In this document: positions 1 through 10,100 of the stretch, in pieces
How positions within the stretch are numbered: position 1 is the stretch's first letter
Layout: each line of letters begins with the position of its first letter
Source of the DNA: Cymbidium sinense
Lineage: Eukaryota; Streptophyta; Magnoliopsida; Asparagales; Orchidaceae
DNA length: 64,000 bases
Reading direction: 5' to 3'
Assembly: GCA_021442155.1 (NCBI GenBank)
Contig: CM038215.1
Span: forward strand, 279,856,413-279,920,412
Made by a program: the position numbers and the translations under genes
Notes under the pieces: model-generated
What the model was told of the DNA's origin: nothing
Database searches by the model: none
Seen by the model: the letters and a program-made list of their open reading frames with translations, nothing else

Positions 1-87
1 ATTAAATATTTTATAAAAAATAATTTTAAATTATATATTTTAAATATTTTAAATAATTATATTAATTAAAAAAATTAATAAAAACCC

Positions 88-130
88 ATCTCTCTCTCTC
101 TCTCTCTCTCCTACCGAAAAAAATGACGCC

Positions 131-180
<50 letters not shown>
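88..180. repeat. Two CT microsatellite tracts
   Basis: Two (CT)n runs (about 89-111 and 134-179) are each followed by the same short sequence, cctaccgaaa, so the tract and its flank were duplicated together. The minus-strand reading frame across it is only Arg-Glu repeats and is not a gene. The surrounding 1-356 is AT-rich and shows nothing else recognisable. Confidence 0.85.
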
Positions 181-182
<2 letters not shown>

Positions 183-357
183 CCGAAAGCAAAAAAAAAA
201 AAACGACGACTGGACTGACGTATTTCCTCGTCATCCGTCGTCAGACGGACATTCTTATTTTCATAAAAATTTTTTTTTCATGCCTAAACACTTAATTAAG
301 ATTAACACTAAGCTTATTTTAAAAATAATCCATACATATATATATATATATATTGAC

Positions 358-718
358 TCAACAATTTTCGATTTTACATGTACTATATAATAGAAAATTA
401 TTGCCTATTTTTTTGGATTTACATGCACAATACTTAAACCATCCTTATTTATATTTTAAACACTTAAGGTCTCTTTCTAATATTTTTAACACCATTTTTT
501 ATTAGATCATTTATACCACTATTTTTATCTTCTTGGCTTTCCATTTTCGTTGTTCTTACCACCTATCTCCTATAATTTCAAAATGAAAAAAAAAAAAAGA
601 AGAAGAAAAAGTTGTTTGATGTGTAAATAAAGATATTTGAAGTGTTATGTATGTAAATCTAAATGAAACAACTAACAATTTTCTATTAAATACACATAAA
701 ATCGAGTAAAATTGTTGA
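358..718. mobile_element. Foldback MITE-like element with long terminal inverted repeats
   Basis: The left end (tcaacaattttcgatttta...) and the reverse complement of the right end (tcaacaattttactcgattt...) match over roughly 75 bp with small gaps. The match includes shared inner blocks aatagaaaattgtt-like and gatttacat-like. The element is 361 bp, AT-rich and non-coding, with a central A-rich stretch at about 583-610. The inner inverted block resembles the TIR of the elements at 11.2, 28.1 and 35.5 kb, so this may be a larger relative. A clear target-site duplication was not resolved, so the superfamily is not assigned. Confidence 0.65.
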
Positions 719-1148
719 GGCATCATTCTCGTAAATGTTAGGAGGTGTTTGGTAATGAATTGAATTTAATTTAAATGTGATTTAGCAATAATCTTAGTAA
801 ATTGTGAGTTACTAAATTTTAACAAGTATTTGGTATGTGATAGTTAAATTCTATTAAATCTTAAAAGGCACTTGACAAATTATTTGAGAATTTAACTTTG
901 TTAATTTTGATAATAATTTAAATTATTTAAAATTAGCTATATATTAAACTTATAATAACTTCAATTATATTTATTAAAGTATAATAAATTTATAATAAAT
1001 ATTTATTAATCATTAATAATATCTTATTAAATTAGTAAAAAAAATAAGTTAAATTAAATTAAAAATAAATAATACCTATTGAATTAGTTAAAATTATTTA
1101 TCAATCAAACTATAATTATATTTACTAAATTCTATTTAGTTTTTAATG
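719..1148. other. AT-rich intergenic DNA
   Basis: No gene is visible. The stretch beginning aggtgtttggtaatgaattg near 731 resembles the GTGTTTGG-type ends of plant MITEs, but no matching inverted end was found. The rest is simple AT-rich sequence that received the LINE at 1149-1163. Confidence 0.4.
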
Positions 1149-1163
1149 ATATATCAATAAATC
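1149..1163. repeat. Left target-site duplication of the LINE
   Basis: The 15-bp sequence atatatcaataaatc is repeated exactly at 6468-6482. The two copies bracket the L1-type element, which fixes its ends. Confidence 0.9.
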
Positions 1164-1316
1164 GAAGAAAACCCGGCGTGTTGTAGAATGCCGGGATGTT
1201 CCTAGGGTTGGCGCCGCTCTCCTTTTCTGCTCGTTCTTCACTCGCTTTCTTTGATCCCTCCCCTTTCCTCATCATCTTTCCCCGACTTGGAGGTCGACCT
1301 CTTGCTTGGTTTTACG

Positions 1317-2259
1317 ATGGATCCAGAGCTCTCGCTCGCTTTCCTACTCTCCCCTTCTCACCATCATTCCCCAACTCGCTAAAACCACATGTCGGAAAGA
1401 TTTGCTATTAGCCACAATGACAAAAGCTTGAAATTCCCCTTTCTTACATCCCGACCGACTCAGGAGGTCTTTTTCGAGGAAGAGCTTTGATGATCGAAAG
1501 AATGGAGTCTTTCCTAATCCCATGCTATCTAAAACGCCTTATTATGGCTCCCTTGGCTATCAAAAGAGATGGACCTTCAAAGGCAATCTGGACCTTCTGA
1601 CTCTTGAAGGAGATTTTTTCTTGTTCAAATTCTCATGCCTTGAGGATTATAACCTGGTATGGAACAATGGCCCCTGCTTCTTAAATGGCCGCCCCTTCGT
1701 GTTCCAGAAGTGGGCGTGGAACTTTCGTCCCTCCAAGGAACATATCACTGAACTTCCAATTTGGGTGAAACTACCTAATTTCCCTCTATGTTGCTGGAAC
1801 GAGGCCGATTCTAAAGTCAAGCAAGATCGGTGTTCCGTGGACAATCTTGCTTCAAAATCGAGAATTACGCTTTTTGATCTGTGTGATTACCACCACTACT
1901 CTCTCCTGATCCCAATCAATGGGTTGAAATTCAATCAAAACATCATCTACGATTGGAAGCCAACAGCATGTACAAAATGCAATACCTTCTCTCATGACGA
2001 GAACACCTGCCCTCTTAACCCAACTAACCGTGTCCAAAACCGAGGAAGAAGTCGAAGCCGAGCGCCTCCAAGAGGAGGGAGACAAACTCCTCTGGCAAAT
2101 CCAACAAAGCTGAGAGAATCTCCACAGAGAGATACATCCCTCATACCCTCAGTCGAAAAGGAATCTGGTATGGAAGAAACTGTTGATAATCATATTCCTC
2201 AAAGTAATCCAAGTTTAACTATCAATGACCTCAATCAAACACCTATTCTCTCCCCTTAG
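1317..2259 (+). pseudogene. LINE ORF1 remnant: DUF4283-like region and CCHC zinc knuckle
   Basis: The longest open piece (1522-2259, 245 codons) starts inside the conserved N-terminal domain of plant LINE ORF1 proteins. The stretch WVKLPNFPLCCWN around residues 74-86 is typical of this family. A CX2CX4HX4C zinc knuckle is encoded at 1969-2010 (residues 150-163), followed by an Arg/Ser/Pro-rich tail. The true start is probably upstream at the ATG near 1317 (MDPELS...), but stops and frame changes at about 1380-1520 separate it from the main frame. Family members bind element RNA as a ribonucleoprotein. This copy is broken. Confidence 0.8.
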
Positions 2260-2537
2260 GAACGGTAGACCGAGTTTAGCTATACTTGTTCCTCAATCAG
2301 AGCCGGATCAAAACAACACCAGTCTCAATGATCTCAACGATCAGTAATAAGCATCTCTAGGGTTATGATCACAACAACATCTCCTAACCGCTTAGCAAAG
2401 TAAAGCTACAAATCTCCTCAATCACCTGTCAAGACAAACATAGAAGGGGGTAACTCCAAACCACCCTCTTACCCATCTCCTTCTACTCACAAAGGAAACA
2501 AAAAGAAGGGCAAGAAGCCCTCTGTCACTTCATCTCA

Positions 2538-5500
2538 ATGACCAATACATCCATGGGGTGCTGGAATGTTCGGGGTCTTTCTGCGGCTGGTAGGAAGATC
2601 GACTGTTTAAAACTCATCAAGGATTACAAATTGGATCTCCTGTGTCTTTTGGAAACCAAACTTCATACTGATTCATCTCGGCCACCCTCCTCTCTTCACA
2701 ACTTTTCTATGTTCCACAGTGAAGACGCTTTTCTAATTTGATTGTTCTTCCGAGGCGATTTGGATTAAATGGTGCTCGCCAAACCCTCAATCCTATTCGT
2801 AAGGATCATCAATTTATTCATGGAAGGATCATTTCCCGTAACCATCATCCTTTTCTTTTGACTTGTATTTATGCATAATGATGCAAAATCGACTCACTAT
2901 GGAACACACTCAAAGAGCTTGTTACAAGGATAATCCATTGGATCATTATGGGATTTCAATGTCCTCTATTCAGTAAAGATAAGGCTGGTGGAAATCCATT
3001 ATCTCTCAATAACTCCTTGGAATTTAAAGAATGCATAAATGATTGCGAATGGTTGGAACTCCCTAGCTTTGGTCTGTTCTTTACCTGGTCCAATCAGCAA
3101 ATCAATAAACCTATATCTTCAAAATTGGATAGGATTTTCTGCAATTCTGTTTGGCTAGATCTTTTTCCCTCCTCTTTCTACAAAGTTCCCTCTCCCCTTT
3201 CTTCAGATCACTCCCCACTTATTTCATACCTTCAATTCCCCATCCCAACCTCACATAGATTCCTCTTTAAAAATTACTGGTCCTTGACTGATGGCTTTCA
3301 GGACATAATTAAGCATGCTTGGAGGAGTTTTGCAAATGGGGACCCCCTCTTTGTTCTATCACATAAGTTGAAGCAAGTCAAAATAGCACTCAAGAAGAGG
3401 TCATGGGAGTCTCTATCTCTCACACACCAGATTGAATTAGTGAAGAAAGATCAAGATATGCTATATACCAAGCTTGATAAAGACCCCCTTAATCAGTCAT
3501 TGCTTCTTGATGCCAAGGAAATAAAGGAAAGATACTTACAGCTAACTATCAAGGAAAACGACTGGGTAAAACAAAGAGCTAAAGCTCATTGGCTTATACA
3601 TTCAGATGATGATCTTCAATATCTATATTGCTCGGTTAAAGAAAGAAAAAATGCCAATCTTATTAGGGAAATTGAAACGTACAGCGATATCCGATCAAGC
3701 ATGGTTGAGTTCGTAAGCATTACTCGACTTATTTAACCGTCATAACTCTCTTTCTACCTGTGAGACATTCGTGGGAGAATGTATTCAAGCAACAATTAGA
3801 GGCGAGATATTCGGAGCAGGAAATTTTGGATGCTCAAGATCGTGAAACTAAATGGACCGATGGTTTCAATTCCAAATTCTTAGATCTACTTGGGATATAA
3901 CGGAAATACCTTCTTCTTGCACCACTTTTTTATTCAATAAACTTCCTAACCAATTCAAGCATACCCTCATAACTCTCATACCCAAAGTTAAACACTCCAC
4001 TAGGATTGGTGATTATAGGCCCATCTCTTTGTGTAATACCTTTTATAAGGTTATCACCAAAATCCTTGCAAAAAGGCTTAAGAAATGTCTTCCTCTATCA
4101 TCAACAAAGCCCAATCAGATATATACAAGGAAGAGACATAGCGATAACCTTTTTTTATGAAATTTGTAACCAATTCTCCACACCCAAGTCCAATCTTTTC
4201 CTTGCAAAATTTGATTTAAAAAAGGCTTTTGATAAAGTAAACAGACATTCCCTACTACACCGGCTTCATTCAAAAGGATTCCCTATCAAATTTATTAAAT
4301 GGATTGGATCTTGCATATTGGATGTGCCTTTCTCCATAGTGCTAAATGGTTGTATTAAAGGTCACTTTTCCTCCTCTACGGGGCTAAGGCAAGGCTGCCC
4401 TCTCTCTCCATATCTGTTCACTATTGCAATGGACACATTTTCATGCCTTCTAAATGATGACATCGATCTTCACCTGTATAATCCTATCTTTACGGGTGAT
4501 TGCAATATTTCACACCTTTTATTTGCTGATGATCTCCTGGTTTCGGGGGAGGTCACAAACACTACTCTGATCTCTCTTAACCAAAATTTCAATCATCTTC
4601 AAGTACTTGGGATTGAGATAAACAAAGAGAACCATTTGCTTTTCAAATAGAAGGTTGATGGTGGACTTCTTAAACAAGCTGACATCAAACAAGGCTCTTT
4701 CCTCTTAAATACCTTGGCCTTCCTCTCACAAAAGGAATTATTAAAACAACTCTTCAATCCTCTTTGACAAACTTCAAGCTTGGTGGATGGAAGAGTAAGT
4801 TCTTTCTTGGGGAAGATATCACCGATCAGTCATCAGAAACAATTACCTATCCTATTGGTTCAGTCGACTATACCAAAGGGCATTATAAGCGATTTGCTCT
4901 TCACCGCTAATTTTTTTTATCATTGGGCAAGAAAAGAAGCTTCATACATATCATGGGCTCGACTACTCTACCTAGAGACAAGGAGGAACGTATCCTCTCG
5001 ATCTTCTCTAAATCTGATAAGTAAACTCAAAGTAATTTGGAAATTTTATTTGAGTGAATCTCTTTTTGCAAAATGGTGTAGAGCAAAATATGAGTCAATT
5101 TGGAATCCCACCCCCTCTAGAGCTTCACCTCTTTGAAAAGAATTAAAAGTCATTGCTCTGTTTAAAGATAAATTGTAAAATTGGTAATGGTAACACACTT
5201 TCTTTATTTTATGATCCTTGGTGTGTGGGCTCCTCCCTCTCTAGCATGCTGGGATTAAGAGGTATTCAGATGATGGGTCTTCCTTCGTGCAAGTTTAAGT
5301 TCTATTTCTAAACTAAATGGAACTTACCTCTGAACTTTATAAATGCATACCCTAGAACTTCTAACATAATCTTCTCCATCCAAATTCTGGATGGAGATGA
5401 TTCTGTTGAGTGGCATAATCACAAGACCCCTTCTAACAAAGAATTCAAGGAGGCTGTTTTTGAATCTCATCCCAATGTAAACTGGAGCAAGGTAATATGG

Positions 5501-5967
5501 TTCAAAGGAAATGCTATAAATTATGCATTATACTGTTGGTTGGCTTACTTAAGAGGGCTCAAAACCTCTGAAGTCCTAGTTAAAAGAGGGTCAGTACTAT
5601 ATAACCGCAATTTCTCATACACTCCAAACTCATTCTCTTTTTTTGAATGTCCTTTTCTATGAAATTGATTAGAAATCTATTACCAAATGGACATTTCTTC
5701 CTTTTGCAATCTACTAGCACAATGTTGAGGATTATTAAAAAATTGATCACTAGAACTCACTGGCTTATTACTGCTGTATTGGTTTATTCTCTATGGAGGG
5801 AGAGGAATAATAGATTGTTCTCAAATTGCTCATCTTCCTATGATGATTTGGTGAAGTTGATTCAAACTAGAGTGGCTGCTAAGCTATCTCGATGGAAGAC
5901 TAAAGACTCAAGCCCAAACTTTGTAGCTGATTTGATTTCAAAATGGTCCAGCAACAAACCTCCATGA
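2538..5967 (+). pseudogene. LINE ORF2 remnant: endonuclease, reverse transcriptase, zf-RVT
   Basis: Pieces in several frames line up as one ORF2. 2538-2741 encodes the start of the apurinic-type endonuclease (GCWNVRGL, then LETKL with the catalytic Glu) and ends in a TGA. 2948-3736 encodes the end of the endonuclease with the SDHSPL motif (Ser-Asp-His at 3203-3211) and the linker. 3852-4650 encodes the reverse transcriptase in two overlapping frames, with YRPISLCN, RQGCPLSPYLF and the catalytic FADD at 4522-4533. About 5130-5650 reads, with frame changes, as the zf-RVT region, and 5647-5967 is the C-terminal piece (YSLWRERNNRLF). The catalytic residues remain visible, but multiple stops and frameshifts disable the protein. 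Confidence 0.9.
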
Positions 5968-6467
5968 ATTCGTTTACTGCTGCACACTCTCCTCTTTCTG
6001 TCTCTTCTTCAGATATGCTGGTTTCGTGGTGGACGATGATGACTAAAGCGTATTATGAATGTAAGATTCCTGATTTGACTCCCCAACCCGGCTTTTCCAA
6101 TCCGTGAACTAAGTTAATCTATCCCCACTGGATGGCTGAGACGGCAACCTCAGGTTTTCCTATTATGCTTTTTGACTCTGGATTGTGGCGATTCTGGATT
6201 AATCCAGCTTTTGGAATGTCTGAGTCCCCCAGTAGCTCTTTTTTTTTCCTATTTCTCCTCTTCTTTTGTGAGTAATACATGGAAAATTTTTGTTTTCAAA
6301 GCTTAGTATGTTTACAGGTTTTTTGAATTCACAGGAATTGTAAGCACAGTTTTTCCCCTTTTGTTATCGTGTCTCTTCTTTTTTTGTTTTCCCTGTCTGT
6401 AAGTCTATGTAAAATCTTTATTACTTTGGAATGAATCTTGGGCCTAGCCCTCAAAATTTTCCAAAAA

Positions 6468-6482
6468 ATATATCAATAAATC
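6468..6482. repeat. Right target-site duplication of the LINE
   Basis: This is an exact copy of 1149-1163 and immediately follows the A-rich tail. The boundary is ambiguous by the A run at 6463-6468. Confidence 0.9.
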
Positions 6483-6688
6483 ATTAATAGTATTTAATTA
6501 AAATTAACTTAGGTAAATCTTCAATTTAATAAAATTTCATTAATTATTCATTTTTTATTAATTATCATTCATTATTAATAATTTTTAATTTGTCAAGTTA
6601 ATTGAATACCAAATTTTAAATAATCAATTTAATAAAATAATATTAATTTAAACAAATTAATATATTTTATGAAATAAATAATATCTTA

Positions 6689-6919
6689 AAGATCATTTGG
6701 GATCACTTTTATTTTACATTTTATATTTTTATTTTGTTTAAAAATAAAGTTTATTTGATTGTACTTATTATTTTAAAAAATATTTAAAAGTTATTTTGAG
6801 TATTTTTAAAAATAATATTATTTAAAAAAAATAAAAAAATGAATAAATTTTTTTTTAAATAAATATATATTTAAAAATAATATAAAAAATAAAAAATAAA
6901 AATGATCCCAAACAGCTCT
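6689..6919. mobile_element. AT-rich MITE, family B
   Basis: The left end (atttgggatcacttttattt) and the reverse complement of the right end (gtttgggatcatttttattt) match. The interior is AT-rich and non-coding. Related copies lie at about 21303-21545 and, inverted, at about 36640-36860. The TTTGGGATCA end resembles hAT-like MITEs, but no clean 8-bp target-site duplication was found, so the superfamily is inferred. Confidence 0.65.
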
Positions 6920-6954
6920 TTTATTTTTGTATAAATACATTTATTTTGTCAAAC

Positions 6955-7172
6955 GCTCGCTCGAAAAGATTCGAACTCGGGTCTCCAAAAAAGGAGCAAG
7001 GCCGCATTTCCCTTGTCCCATCACCCTCTCTCTCTTGGCCGTAGACAAGCTAGAAGCATAGCGTGTCCTTCATTCTTCGCCCTCGCCACCATTCGCTTCA
7101 TCTGAAACCTGCATTCTCTCCTTCGCTCCGGTACTACCTGAAACCATCGAGGAAGAGGAACAGGGCGTCGCG
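6955..7172 (+). promoter_or_regulatory. Proximal promoter and 5' leader of the AP-1 sigma gene
   Basis: This GC-richer, pyrimidine-rich stretch precedes the ATG-only first exon. It includes ccctctctctctt at about 7022 and several CTTC/CTCC runs, as is common in plant leaders. No obvious TATA box lies at a suitable distance. The transcription start was not determined, so the promoter/leader boundary is an inference. Confidence 0.45.
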
Positions 7173-10100
7173 ATGGTAACCCTCGTACTTCCTCCCAGCT
7201 TCTTCCTTCGCGCGCTTCAGTTTCTGTAAATCCCGTAAATCCACCTTCCGATGGGATTTACTAAATCCGGGATTTACAAAATCCCAAAAAGGTGTTTGGC
7301 AGGATTTACGGGACTTAGATGCTTAAATCCCGATTAAATCGGTTACCAAACCCCTTATAGATTATAGATAGAGAGAGACGCGGAGCTGAAGGCCGAGGGC
7401 GGTACGGTGAGATCGCTGCTAGGACGGTGTAAGCATAACTGTGCGGCGAAGATCCGAGAGAATCCTGGACAGGAATCCTGCTGCGCCTGTAGATCCACCC
7501 TTATATATTCAAAATTCCCTTTTTAATCTCCTTTTATCTACCATATTTCACTCTCTTCTTCACCTGGGCATTGGGTCGAAGCTCCAGACAGAAGATCCTG
7601 GAAACGACTGTGGCGAGCAAAAATGGCGCGTGTACTCCGGTTGGAATTCGATTTCTGGCATAAAACTTTGGAATCCGCTTATGTGTTAATTTGTTCCAAT
7701 TCGTAAAATCTAACAACTACATGCATTGGCATATTGATTTTGGATTTCATATGGCAAACGACCTAAATTAAAGTTGGTGAAGGTTGTCCATGGAAAATTT
7801 GTTGTGGTTAGATTTTAGTTAGACATGCCAAGCTTTTCGCTTAGATCTATGTGTTGATGATATGTTATTTAGCTTAAATAGTTTTCTATGTGTGATGTTT
7901 AGTTTATTATGATTATTTATTTTCTTCTTCTATCTGTAGTCCATGAAATTCCCTCTAGATTTGTGCTTACATTATTACTTCAATTATACGTATCTAATTT
8001 GCAATGAATGAATGAAATGTTTCATGTGGATTTCTCAAAATAGATTTCTTTTGTTTTTTTTAAAGGTAGGCTACAAAACTAAGGACTAATATTGCCCATG
8101 GTAAGTGAATTAAATACAAATAAGGATTGAATATAAACCAAGAAAAGAAATGCATACATAATGGTTATTACACAAAAAATGCCAAGCCATGAACACATAG
8201 TCTATGATTGTCTGACATCAATCCTTCTAAAGTTGTGAAGAACTATACTATGTAGAGTTTGAATGTTGTTGGAGGAAGAACAAGGTGTTTTATTATATTG
8301 CTAAATCAATCCCAAAGAAGAAGATATAAAGGAAAATTCATCCCAAAAAGATGACATGAAAGATATATGATTCTACAGAGAGATAAAAGGGAAAAATATT
8401 ACTTAGAGTACTTCCATGAGAGAATCTCATCATAGGAACGCTTGTAATAATCAAACAATTTTATTAAAATTTCTATTCAGACCAATCAAGTTGATGGAGA
8501 ATATTCATAATCACATTTTTGTATTTTTTTCCCTTGTGGTTCATTGCTAAGACTTGGGGTTGAGTTAGATGGATTAGATAATTGGTCGTATGGGTAGAGG
8601 ATATAGTGGAAGGGGTGTTAGTTTTTGTGATATGGAAGGCATGATATTTTCTACCAATAGATGAAGGAATGGAATTTAAAGAGAGAGAGGAGAGGATCTG
8701 ATTGGATTAGTTGTAGAAGGTGATTTGAATTTATGTTGCTAGAATTTTCCTCTTTTCGAGTAGAAAAAAATTTAGAAATCTCTCAAAGTTAAATTTCAAG
8801 GATAGTTTGAAGCATTTTTCTTGATTTGAGAAAGATTTTATTTTGGTTTGATAGAATTTTGTAAGATATGTAAATTGAATTAAGAAAGAAATTCTTTAGA
8901 GAAAGTAGGGGAAAGCAAATTGCATGTGGAGTTTATGACAAGAGGTATGGGGGTTTATGTGTGAAAACCAAAGATCAAAATGAAGGGGGTGTTGGGTAAG
9001 TCTTTGAATTTAGTTTGAATTTGATTTTAGGGTTTAGCCAGGGTTAAGATTAGGATTTTTTATGAAACATGGAGGTATTTGAGAAGTGGAAGCATTGATT
9101 GCCGTGAATGAGATTTAAGAACAAAAAACCATTAGTACATATCATCAATTACTTTAGGCTTAATTTTGAAATATGGAGGGATTTGAGAAGTAGAGGCATC
9201 AATTGTGATGAATCAAGATTTAAGAATAAAAAGCTAGAAATACATAACATTGATGTATCGAGGGATACTTTGACATAGATCTTGATTGTGGTTTAGGCCA
9301 TCATGTCCTTGGATGTGTGGTAGGGTGTAATAAAGGGCTTGTGAAAGTTTTGTCTAGTGAGAAAGGAGGAAAGTAGAGGAACAAGAAGAAATATGGCACA
9401 AGCTAGGAGGGTGAAGCAATTCAAAGTCCTATTTTCATTTGAGTTCATAATAATTATTATAAGAGCCTACACTATATTTATAATATTAAATCCTACATTT
9501 TAAAACAAAGTAATTAAACTTATTAAAATGACATGACTATGTTGCCCATGACAATTGAAATAAAAGCAACCTTGGGATAATCATAAACTAAGAAAATAAT
9601 CAATTAATGATTTTAACAATAAAAATTGTTACACATGAACACATAATTCATGATCGTGCAATAAGCTAATCCTTGCATTCTTAATTGTTTAGTAATCTAA
9701 TCCTTTGTTGATTCGGTTATTTATCACAGTGCCTCCATTTTTGTTTAAGGCATTGAAATAGGTTCTTTAGGTTATAGCACTGCTTAGTTAATAGTAAACT
9801 ACTAATTCACCCCTTGCCATACCAGATATGAGAAAAAATCTTCCTCATTTGTCTCCTTAAGACACCTCTACCGTGAGAAACAGATGCAATCAGATGCAGC
9901 ATTGCTAGTGGCTCCATAGACGACAAGTGTGGCAGGTGTTGCAAGTAGCATTGCTGGAAAAAACCCAAAGGATTGAGAAAAACCTGCGTGCCTTTGGCTT
10001 CAAATGTATTTTTTTTGAGGTAGATGTTTCTAGTCTACTGCATACATTTATAGCATTGCAATTTATATCTGAATTTGGTTAAATTTGTTCCATTGAAGGA

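Larger units (their letters stand above)
1164..6467 (+). mobile_element. L1-type non-LTR retrotransposon (LINE), decayed but full-length
   Basis: The element lies between perfect 15-bp direct repeats (1149-1163 and 6468-6482). In order it has a short 5' leader with a small cccggc/gccggg hairpin (1172-1195), an ORF1 with a CCHC zinc knuckle, an ORF2 with endonuclease, reverse transcriptase and a C-terminal zf-RVT-like region, a 3' untranslated region, and a short terminal A run (6463-6468). This order is that of plant L1 LINEs. Both ORFs contain stops and frameshifts, so it is not autonomous now. The exact target-site duplication suggests the insertion is not extremely old, although the coding decay is considerable. 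Confidence 0.93.

Noticed and set aside
49..234. Minus-strand frame rich in Glu-Arg
   Set aside because: It is the translation of CT microsatellites.
6963..6985. tRNA-like B-box motif (gagttcgaatc) on the minus strand upstream of the AP-1 sigma gene
   Set aside because: The bases around it do not form a T-arm stem, and no A-box or acceptor stem fits, so it is not called a tRNA or SINE.
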